64,000 nucleotides of DNA from positions 4,246,492 to 4,310,491 of the forward strand of contig NZ_WUTY02000001.1 of the NCBI RefSeq assembly GCF_009828925.2, read 5' to 3'. This document shows, piece by piece, positions 46,532-54,316 of the stretch. The position numbers and the translations under genes were made by a program. Source of the DNA: Methylicorpusculum oleiharenae. Its GTDB lineage: Bacteria; Pseudomonadota; Gammaproteobacteria; Methylococcales; Methylomonadaceae. Every line of letters begins with the position of its first letter. Positions within the stretch are counted from its first letter, which is position 1. The notes under the pieces are model-generated. The model did no database searches. It had not been told where the DNA came from and saw only the letters and a list, made by a program, of their open reading frames with translations.

Positions 46532-49500
46532 AGCCGATAAAAACAAGGCACTGGCTGCCTTGACTACGGCCGCATTATGCCTGCCGGGAATTGATGTCCC
46601 AGCGGCCGTCCCTGCTGCACAGATAACAGGGAATGCGAGTTACGGGCGTTATCAGGAAAGCGATAACCGTATGAAGGTGGATATTTATCATCTCGACGCC
46701 ACCATTCCGTTATCCGACCGTGTAGAACTTGCCTTCAGCCTGGATAGAGACATCTACAGCGGCGCGACGCCGGCGTTCAGTATCCCGGAAACGCTGGCCA
46801 ATCTACCTAAATACAAGCAAAAATCCGACAAAACTCCAGCCAGTGAAGTGAGTTATGTCGATTTAGTCTCTGCGGCATCCGGTGGTGTCACTGCGTCAGG
46901 ACTGACTGTACTCGGCGGACTCAACGGGTTTCAAGAGTTTGATGACAATTACAAAGCGGCTGATGCCACTATTACTTCTAATTTAAACAATACCTTAAGC
47001 GCGCTCGTTCAAACCAAAGACGCGACTAAAAATACGCTAAAAACCAGTTTCAACGCCGATGAAGACAGTCTTGAGCAAGATTATGTGGAGCCTTTGGCGA
47101 TTTTAAACCCTGCCATTACCCCTAAATTCGATGAGTACAAGCAAATCAAATCGAACATCCGGGCCAACATAGAAAACCTCCCGGTCAGTAGCATCAAAGA
47201 GGAATTCACTGTCGACTTTGGCGGTACCGGCAATGTCATCATGACTAGCTCATCTTATGCAGGCTTTGCTAACAACGCCCCGATAGCGGGTGGAAATTGT
47301 GCGGGCACAGGGGGCCTTGGATGTTTCTATCAGGGAATCGATCAGAACAATCAGAAAATGGCGATCGGTATCGTTGAGGATTCTTCGAATTCGACCGCTC
47401 ATTTGCACAGAAGTGGCTCTTCAGTTGACAGAACACTGGGTTATCACGCGGATTCTTCAGGTATTTACATGAGAGCTTTGGATAACAGTGCGTTCAGCCT
47501 GATCTCAATGGACTTTTTTGCGGCGATCAGTGACGAAAATCCGGATAATGGACCTAATGATTTTTGGGAAATTTTAGGCTTCAACTCGGCGGTAAATCCT
47601 GGTTTGGACCAAGGAGATGGCACTAACTATGCCACCCGGGTTGCCTATCAAACAATTGCCAATGGATTCAGTGGGAATCTGCTCTTAGACAAGGCTTTTC
47701 ATAACATCAATGCCGTTTGGATTCACTTTAATGGCTACCCACAAACGCCTGCGGATGGTAAAGAATTTGGGATGTCTTTAGATAACATCAAAATAGGACC
47801 TCCAGCGAACAACTTGACCGCCCTTTATGAAAAACAATTAGCTGATTTAAAAGCTAACTTTTATAGCCAATTGAGTACGCTTAGCACGGCTAACCCAGTT
47901 GAATTCGGCAATTTGACCACAATCTTCAATCAAGAATTAGCGGCTATCACTGGCGAATATCAAGCTGCGTTATCAACGGCTGAACAACTGTATTCGCAAA
48001 GCACCGACCAACAAAAAGCCGCCGCAGACGCGCTCAATGCCCAAGCTGCGATCGATTTTTACCGGCAAGTCCTTAACAAAATGGTACCTACCGGCACCCC
48101 CGCAGTTCAGCGTTTCCAGATCCAGCCCCAGGAAGCGCGGTCCATGCCGCAACTGACCGCTAAATATTATTTTGATGCAACCACTCTGGCTTTATCGGGC
48201 GGATTGTCTGATGAGCCCGACTTTTTGTCACACTTCGGATCTATTAACGTCAGCCATGAGTTTAACGACAAGCTCACAACGATATCCGGCGGCTACGGCA
48301 TGACCAGCAATTCGATTACCCGTAACGGTGGACATACGCTATCGCACCACGGCGATGACCCTACACATAATCCCACCGATTATGACGATCTAGATGATGA
48401 CAGCGATTTTCACAGCTTCAATACCAGCATTGCTCAAGTGCTGTCTAAAAACACCTTGTTCCAGTCAACTGCCAATTTCAGCCATCAGAGAGGTTATTTA
48501 AGCAACCCCTACAAGTACGTTTATGTTCGAGGCGAAATTACTCCTGAAGAATATTACCAGCTATGGCAGGCTGAACCGGGTGAAGTTGACTGGAAATCAG
48601 TCACTGATCTGGAAGTTGTCGGCTTGGAGCTGTTCCGCGACAAACGTCCCGATCAACGCAATATCTGGTCTTTTTCTAACCGTATCAATCATTACATGCC
48701 GCAAATGGATGCTACGGCGCATCTGGATTACCGTTTTTTTATTGACGACTGGGGCGTCAACTCGCATACCTTTGAATTAAAGTGGTACCAATCCTTACCG
48801 GGAGGATTAACGGTTACACCCGGAATTCGCTATTACTCGCAATCACAAGCCGATTTCTTTGCGCCTTATTTTCTGTCACCCAGAGCCGATGGCAATTATT
48901 CCAGCGACTTCCGCTTGTCAGCCTTCGGCGACTTGAGCGGCGGTCTTACCGTCAGCAAACAGTTTGCCCGCGGCATTAAAGTGGAAGCCGGTTTTGAATA
49001 CGTGACCCATTCCGGCTCTCTGAAGCTGGGCGGCGGTGGCGTAGGCGATTATGCTGACTTTGATTATTTTCTGGCGCATGCCAATCTGAGTGTCGACCTT
49101 TCAGCCAGGCAAATGGGCGCTGGCGATGACCATAGCGGCCATCATATGCACCACCACGGCGCTCCAATACCTGCGGGGATCATGTTCGGCCACATGATGA
49201 ACAAAGCCGACGACATTATGGTCGGCTACCGATTTATGTACAGCATGCAGGACGGATCGATGCTGCATGGCTCCAATACTGCCAGTGATCAAGACTTGAT
49301 CACTAATGCTTGCAAAGGTTTAACTGGCGGCTGTTTAAATAGACCCGTCGAAATGAATATGCAGATGCATATGCTGGATCTAATGTACGCCCCGACTGAT
49401 TGGCTTAACTTGATGGTTATGCCGCAGATCATGAGCATGGACATGACCATGAGCGAATCTCTCCAGACAGGTGGCGATGACAGTCATAGCGGCACGGAGC

Positions 49501-50159
49501 ACACCAGCAGTGATATCGGCGATACAGTAATTACCGCACTGGTTAAAGTGGCTGATACGGGGAATCATAAGGTTCATTTAGGCATAGGCATGAGCGCACC
49601 TACCGGCAGCATAGACGCCAAGCTGAGTAGCGGCACATTGCAAAACAGCGGGAGTTCAACCGAGGTTGAACCCGGCACGGCGGTATTGCAAGACTATGGC
49701 ATGCAGTTGGGTAGCGGCACCTGGGATTTAAAGCCCAGCCTGACTTATACAGGACAAGCAGATGAATGGGGCTGGGGGGCCCAGCTGAGCGGCGTCAAGC
49801 GTCTGGAAAAAAATGATCATGGCTATGCGTATGGCGATATTTTTCAGGCTACCGGCTGGGGCAGCTATACCATTTTTAACTGGCTATCCGCGTCCGTCCG
49901 AGGTATTTATACCTGGCAAGACCAGATTCGTGGAGAAACCAACCAACCCCATGACACCACCGCAACGGTCGATTATCCCAGTAATTACGGCGGGAACACT
50001 TGGGATATCGGCTTGGGTCTAAACGCATTTATACCTGCCGGCCAATTTGCCGGGCACTCTGTCAGCGTCGAATGGTTGCAGCCGGTTAGCACGGACGCCA
50101 ATGGCTACCAACTTGATCGTCAAGGCGCTATAACAGCGAGCTGGAGCTTTATGTTTTAG
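46518..50159 (+). CDS. DUF3570 outer-membrane barrel with inserted PEP-CTERM-type domain and second His/Met-rich barrel
   Basis: About 1213 residues from a likely GTG at 46518, which gives a plausible DUF3570 N-terminus (KALAALTTAALCLPG); an upstream start is possible but overlaps DUF4266 more. The order is: DUF3570 N-terminal strands (about 35-110); a helical spacer (about 110-225); a copy of the neighbouring PEP-CTERM domain (about 232-428), without its signal or sorting motif; more helical spacer (about 432-520); DUF3570 strands (about 530-850); then a second barrel-like part with DDHSGHHMHHHGAP and Met-rich strands MNMQMHMLDLMYAP, MSMDMTM, similar to MetA-type transporter proteins. It ends WSFMF, a typical outer-membrane C-terminal Phe. 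Metal (copper) handling is suggested only by the His/Met content. Confidence 0.85.
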   Translation: MAVIKADKNKALAALTTAALCLPGIDVPAAVPAAQITGNASYGRYQESDNRMKVDIYHLDATIPLSDRVELAFSLDRDIYSGATPAFSIPETLANLPKYKQKSDKTPASEVSYVDLVSAASGGVTASGLTVLGGLNGFQEFDDNYKAADATITSNLNNTLSALVQTKDATKNTLKTSFNADEDSLEQDYVEPLAILNPAITPKFDEYKQIKSNIRANIENLPVSSIKEEFTVDFGGTGNVIMTSSSYAGFANNAPIAGGNCAGTGGLGCFYQGIDQNNQKMAIGIVEDSSNSTAHLHRSGSSVDRTLGYHADSSGIYMRALDNSAFSLISMDFFAAISDENPDNGPNDFWEILGFNSAVNPGLDQGDGTNYATRVAYQTIANGFSGNLLLDKAFHNINAVWIHFNGYPQTPADGKEFGMSLDNIKIGPPANNLTALYEKQLADLKANFYSQLSTLSTANPVEFGNLTTIFNQELAAITGEYQAALSTAEQLYSQSTDQQKAAADALNAQAAIDFYRQVLNKMVPTGTPAVQRFQIQPQEARSMPQLTAKYYFDATTLALSGGLSDEPDFLSHFGSINVSHEFNDKLTTISGGYGMTSNSITRNGGHTLSHHGDDPTHNPTDYDDLDDDSDFHSFNTSIAQVLSKNTLFQSTANFSHQRGYLSNPYKYVYVRGEITPEEYYQLWQAEPGEVDWKSVTDLEVVGLELFRDKRPDQRNIWSFSNRINHYMPQMDATAHLDYRFFIDDWGVNSHTFELKWYQSLPGGLTVTPGIRYYSQSQADFFAPYFLSPRADGNYSSDFRLSAFGDLSGGLTVSKQFARGIKVEAGFEYVTHSGSLKLGGGGVGDYADFDYFLAHANLSVDLSARQMGAGDDHSGHHMHHHGAPIPAGIMFGHMMNKADDIMVGYRFMYSMQDGSMLHGSNTASDQDLITNACKGLTGGCLNRPVEMNMQMHMLDLMYAPTDWLNLMVMPQIMSMDMTMSESLQTGGDDSHSGTEHTSSDIGDTVITALVKVADTGNHKVHLGIGMSAPTGSIDAKLSSGTLQNSGSSTEVEPGTAVLQDYGMQLGSGTWDLKPSLTYTGQADEWGWGAQLSGVKRLEKNDHGYAYGDIFQATGWGSYTIFNWLSASVRGIYTWQDQIRGETNQPHDTTATVDYPSNYGGNTWDIGLGLNAFIPAGQFAGHSVSVEWLQPVSTDANGYQLDRQGAITASWSFMF
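47211..47800 (+). repeat. Duplicated domain, inverted relative to 44264-44836
   Basis: This segment of the DUF3570 gene and the minus-strand segment 44264-44836 of the PEP-CTERM gene encode almost the same domain. DNA identity is high: a run of about 75 bases around CATCTTATGCxGGCTTTGC shows only about three differences. The DUF3570 copy has six extra residues (GIDQNNQ region). Confidence 0.9.
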
Positions 50160-50253
50160 CAGACTTTTTAAAACTCCTTTTGAGAGAGGATTTCAAGGAT
50201 TCACGCTGTGAACAGTCACCAAAGATTTTAACCCCCTAACCCACCCTTTTCAT

Positions 50254-51810
50254 TTGACAGATTCCGTCCCATCGAACGAGCTACTGAGTAAAGCAAAATT
50301 TTACGCGTTACAACAAGGCAATTTTATAGCGGCCGAACAGTGCTTTCGACAAACCTTACAACAATCCCCTAATAATGCCGAGGCTTTGGCGGGTTTAGGT
50401 CAATGCCTTTGTTGGCGAAATCATAATGCAGAGGGCCGAAAATTATTAGTTAAAGCGGCCAAGCTGTTATTAAGAAAACCTGATAAATCCCGAAGTAAAG
50501 CGTTATTAGAGCTATCAGAACAATTACAAAGGCAAGGAGAGCTGGATTCGGCACACCAGCTAGCCAGAACCGCCGTGCAATTCTTACCCCGAAGTGCGGC
50601 CGCCTATCATAATCTGGCAGCCTGCCTGCATAGAATGAATCAACTCCATCAGGCATTGACCCAGGCACAAAAAGCCTGTCAATTAGCCACAACCAAAGAT
50701 GCGTCAGGTTGCATTATTTTACTCGCCATCATCGAGATTGAATTAAAGCAATGGACAACAGCAAAACAGCGTTTGGAAAAACTGCTTGAGACGGAATATG
50801 AACCGGAACAGCGAGCCAGGGCCTGCCTGGAATTGGCGAAAGTCTATGACAAACAACATCGTTACGGTGAAGCGTTTGACTTGATGAGCCAGGCAGGAGA
50901 ACTGTCTCGGCTGCTACCCGCCATTCAGCAATTTGATGCTGAGTCTGTTTTCCAACAAATTGAGTCGTATAAAATCGGCTTCGACAAGCCCTTATTGCAG
51001 CGCTGGTCATTATTAGCGTTAAATGATGCTCAACCCATCCCGGTCTTTTTAGTTGGTTTTCTCCGTTCGGGCACTACATTAACTGAACAAGTTCTGTCTG
51101 CTCACCCGAATGTTTTGACCTCCGACGAGAACAGTCTTATTCAGGAAGTCATCCGTGAAATGGAACACATATCCGAAATAAGAGGTAATGTACCGGTTGC
51201 ATTAAGGCGTCTGGATAAAGATGATGCCCGGCACTTGCGGCAGCTCTACTGGAGGCGCGTTGCAGAGGAATATGGCCCGCAAGCATTGACTCTTCGCTTT
51301 ATCAACAAAGTGGCATTGAACAGCATTGAAATAGGGTTTATCAGCACGCTATTTCCTGAAGCCAGGATCATTTTCGCATTGCGGGATCCCAGAGATATTT
51401 GTATCAGCTGCGCTCAACAAGCTTTCAGCTTATCGCCCGGTACTGTAAATTTATTGTCTTGGAAAGGCATAGCGAGGCAATATGCCGCCGTTATGGATTT
51501 ATGGCTAAATCTGCGCGATCTAATCCAGCCCGACTATCTGGAACTGCGTTACGAGGATACCGTGCTTGATTTTGAAAGCAGTTTTAAACGCGTTTTTAAC
51601 TTTCTTGGTTTGGACTGGACGGAAGAAGTGAATCAATTTCACGAAAAGACTGCTGGTCGATTCATTGCCACGCCCAGCTTTTCTGCAGTTGCTCAACCCT
51701 TATATGCTTCCGCCCTGGGCCGCTGGCAAGGCTATAAGGACTGTTTTGATGCAATTGAGCCAATTCTTGCGCGTTATATTAAAACGTTTGGTTACGGAAC
51801 AACAAAATGA
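50254..51810 (+). CDS. TPR-sulfotransferase
   Basis: 518 residues. Tetratricopeptide repeats occupy about 10-235 (GNFIAAEQCFRQTLQQSPNN, then SAAAYHNLAACLHRMNQLHQ). A PAPS-dependent sulfotransferase domain follows (about 265-510) with the 5'-phosphosulfate loop VFLVGFLRSGTTLTEQVL and the 3'-phosphate motif FALRDPRDICIS. Substrate is unknown; this architecture is common in gammaproteobacteria. The start is TTG with no obvious SD, so the exact N-terminus is uncertain. The bidirectional terminator after it is shared with the next PEP-CTERM gene. Confidence 0.9.
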   Translation: MTDSVPSNELLSKAKFYALQQGNFIAAEQCFRQTLQQSPNNAEALAGLGQCLCWRNHNAEGRKLLVKAAKLLLRKPDKSRSKALLELSEQLQRQGELDSAHQLARTAVQFLPRSAAAYHNLAACLHRMNQLHQALTQAQKACQLATTKDASGCIILLAIIEIELKQWTTAKQRLEKLLETEYEPEQRARACLELAKVYDKQHRYGEAFDLMSQAGELSRLLPAIQQFDAESVFQQIESYKIGFDKPLLQRWSLLALNDAQPIPVFLVGFLRSGTTLTEQVLSAHPNVLTSDENSLIQEVIREMEHISEIRGNVPVALRRLDKDDARHLRQLYWRRVAEEYGPQALTLRFINKVALNSIEIGFISTLFPEARIIFALRDPRDICISCAQQAFSLSPGTVNLLSWKGIARQYAAVMDLWLNLRDLIQPDYLELRYEDTVLDFESSFKRVFNFLGLDWTEEVNQFHEKTAGRFIATPSFSAVAQPLYASALGRWQGYKDCFDAIEPILARYIKTFGYGTTK

Positions 51811-51831
51811 CAAACTTAAAATTACCTTCAA

Positions 51832-51866
51832 AAAAAAGCCCGCTTGAGAAAATCTTAAGCGGGCTT
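51832..51866. terminator. Bidirectional rho-independent terminator
   Basis: AAGCCCGCTT and AAGCGGGCTT form a 10-bp stem around GAGAAAATCTT, with an A-run before it that becomes a T-run on the minus strand. It lies between the converging sulfotransferase and PEP-CTERM genes. Confidence 0.85.
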
Positions 51867-51893
51867 ATAAGCCTAAATTATTTTAGAGTAATA

Positions 51894-52865
51894 TTACGCG
51901 CTTTTGCGGCGACCTAATCCAACCAACCCTAATAGAGCAGTACCGAAAAACCATACAGCAGCAGGGACCGGAACCATTGCCGGCGCAGCTGATACATCGA
52001 ATGTAAACTGTTGTCCCGTTCCACATACGGCGGCGGGTGTTACATTGGTTGGGCAGCTGCCTCCTGTAGCAATCAGATAATTACCGGCTTTTAAACCGTA
52101 TAAAAGCATCATCGCATAATCGCTGGTAACGCCCGCCATAGCATTACCATTTCTGTAATAATCATTAGTAAAACTGGTACTTGAAGCTGAAGGATTGGTC
52201 AACCAAGACAAACTGGTAGTATTTAATGCGCCGTTAGAAACGCTATCAGTTACGGGATTACCGGTATTTGTTTGATTACCTCCAGCAAGAGGTTCAGTAG
52301 AATTGATTAAAGTGTAAGCCGGCCCGGAGTTGACATAGCCAATCCAGCCGTCATGACCATCCAGCACACCGGCGGCGCGAATCACTTCATTGGTAAGCAC
52401 AGTGGCTGGATTACCCGTACTATCCAAAGCCACTTCATTGGGCCCACGCGTTGGATTCCAGGCATGTCCAATACCGACTACCGAGCCCGTATCTATTGAG
52501 TTTGCACCCGCTGTCCAAATTGCAAAAGAAGGATTATCAATGGCTACAGATCCTGATACGCCCAAATTACCTCGGCCCGTCATCTGCAACTGCACATCAT
52601 ACGTTTTGCCATCAGTAATATCCTGGGCAGAGCCTACTGTTAACGTTAAAAACCGTGCAGTATGAACCCAACCCTGATTTTGTGCTTCATAGTCAGAGAA
52701 CGCTTTGAAAGGCGTTGTGTGATTTAATGAAATGTCTGTACCCGTATAGGTACCTAAGGAAAAGCTATTATAAGCACTGGCCTGAGTGGAAAAACCGGCC
52801 ATTACCGACAATCCCAATGCTGCAATCACCGCTTTACGAAGTTTCTGTTTTTTTGTTTGGTACAT
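51894..52865 (-). CDS. PEP-CTERM secreted protein
   Basis: 323 residues. A signal peptide ending near ASA (about 32) is followed by a Ser/Thr/Asn-rich extracellular domain with YDVQLQMTGRGNLGVSGSVA. The C-terminal sorting signal is VPVPAAVWFFGTALLGLVGL with a GRRK tail. The start at 52865 (MYQTKK) has GAGG upstream; the longer frame is unsupported. Function is unknown. No exosortase is nearby. Confidence 0.88.
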   Translation of the reverse strand: MYQTKKQKLRKAVIAALGLSVMAGFSTQASAYNSFSLGTYTGTDISLNHTTPFKAFSDYEAQNQGWVHTARFLTLTVGSAQDITDGKTYDVQLQMTGRGNLGVSGSVAIDNPSFAIWTAGANSIDTGSVVGIGHAWNPTRGPNEVALDSTGNPATVLTNEVIRAAGVLDGHDGWIGYVNSGPAYTLINSTEPLAGGNQTNTGNPVTDSVSNGALNTTSLSWLTNPSASSTSFTNDYYRNGNAMAGVTSDYAMMLLYGLKAGNYLIATGGSCPTNVTPAAVCGTGQQFTFDVSAAPAMVPVPAAVWFFGTALLGLVGLGRRKSA

Positions 52866-53491
52866 GTTTTTTGCTGCCTCGAGAAAATTAAAAACAAGGC
52901 ACACTAACCGCATGCCCGTTAATCTTTTGATTTGAAGATAAATTAAGTTCTGATGAAAACCAAAACTATTCCCGGTATTACTTTTAAAAGCTTAAATTCC
53001 TTTACAACTTTAGAAAAAGTTTGATCTTAGATAATCAAACTAAAATAAAGCATTTTCCATTCCACCTTTAAAATTTATTTTATTCAAGTACTTACGTTAC
53101 ATTTATAAAATCGCAAGCTCATAATGAGCCATATACCTCATTAACTGTGTGATATGACACATTATTTTAATGTGGCATCCATTCACAACCCTGATTGAGA
53201 CGAGCCAACCGGAAGGAAACAAAACTTTGCAACCTTAGTAGACAGATACTGTTCTCACACACTCTTGAATGAATTAACGACTGTCTTCGCATGATATTCA
53301 TCACACCAGTAACAACGAACCCGGAAATTGCAGCCATCAAATACGTTTGTTGTTTAAACTTTGTTTTTTCGTAAAATCCAGCGTAGGTTGGGTTGCATGC
53401 TTTTCGCAACCCAACAATTAATGCCATGACCTTGAAATGTTGGGTTGGCTATCGCCAACCGCAACCTACACGGCGCATCACCTTAGCTTTA
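52866..53491. other. Intergenic region with palindromic repeat
   Basis: About 625 bases. The first half is AT-rich and would hold the promoter of the PEP-CTERM gene at 51894. The second half holds the GTAGGTTGGGTTGC repeat. A minus-strand frame at 53167-53427 is made partly of this repeat and has no SD, so it is not called. Confidence 0.5.
53384..53470. repeat. GTAGGTTGGGTTGC-type palindromic repeat
   Basis: It begins GTAGGTTGGGTTGC and ends GCAACCTAC. Inner arms GGGTTGC/GCAACCC and GTTGGGTTGGC/GCCAAC give two nested hairpins. This type of GTTGGGTT repeat is widespread between genes in many gammaproteobacteria. Confidence 0.75.
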
Positions 53492-54253
53492 TTACTTCGC
53501 TGAATAGTTACGTTTTTTCAACACAGGGAGAGCCATAACAGCAGAAGCAAATAACCACAAAGCTGCAGGAAGGGGAACAGCAGTCGCTTGAGCATAACTC
53601 AGAATGTTAGCGTCCAGGATTACAATCTCCTCATCACCCGCTAAAAGACCAAAAGAAAAAGATTCTTTACCTTCAATTAACTGCTGATTCACGCCGCTAT
53701 TTAAATCCGCCCAGGCATTGGCATAATCATTACCGGAAAAATCACCTTCTACGTGCTCATACGCGATAGAAACCGTTGTCACAGCAGCTTGGCCTTCAGC
53801 ATTTGCTGATAAGCTGTAATCAATCGTCAAGCCTATATCGTAGTCAAATCCAGATTCGTTAATAAACAACAGATCAAACAAGGCAAAATAATTAACCGTC
53901 CCGTAACCATTTGACACAGCCCCATCCACTTGAAATGTCTTGGAAAAACGACGTCCACTACTCAACATCTCGGATGATTCAGGCGTTAAAGGCTTTGCTG
54001 TGACTGAGCCATTCCCATTTAACGCGAAGTCATTAAAGGTTTGCGAGTCATCCAAAACGAATGAAGCAAACACGCTTAAGCCTTCTAAATTTGCTGAGCC
54101 ATCCCTGTTGGTAATACTATCGATAGTAAAATTTACTGTCGCATTTCCACCAAAGGTACTTACCGCCTCTGCGTTTGAGGCCGTCAACAAAAGCAAGCCC
54201 GCCAAAAAAATCATAGGCGACTTTTTTGTGTTGCTGATAATGTGATTTTTCAT
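53492..54253 (-). CDS. PEP-CTERM-like secreted protein
   Basis: 253 residues. The signal peptide ends about NAEA, and a beta-rich domain follows (FGGNATVNFTIDSI, ASFVLDDSQTFNDF). The C-terminal sorting signal is VPLPAALWLFASAVMALPVL with a KKRN tail, a variant of the VPxPAAxWLF motif. The ATG at 54253 has GGA at distance; upstream codons are unsupported. It follows the MauG-like cytochrome gene by 63 bases on the same strand, so the two are probably cotranscribed. Confidence 0.85.
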   Translation of the reverse strand: MKNHIISNTKKSPMIFLAGLLLLTASNAEAVSTFGGNATVNFTIDSITNRDGSANLEGLSVFASFVLDDSQTFNDFALNGNGSVTAKPLTPESSEMLSSGRRFSKTFQVDGAVSNGYGTVNYFALFDLLFINESGFDYDIGLTIDYSLSANAEGQAAVTTVSIAYEHVEGDFSGNDYANAWADLNSGVNQQLIEGKESFSFGLLAGDEEIVILDANILSYAQATAVPLPAALWLFASAVMALPVLKKRNYSAK

Positions 54254-54316
54254 GTCATTTTTTCCAAAAATATAATTGAGCACCGGCCTGATTGAAACCG
54301 CCCAGTGCTCTTGTAA

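Noticed and set aside
53167-53427. Minus-strand 86-codon frame in the PEP-CTERM spacer
   Set aside because: Its upstream part is built from the GTAGGTTGGGTTGC repeat, no SD is present and the translation has no family features.
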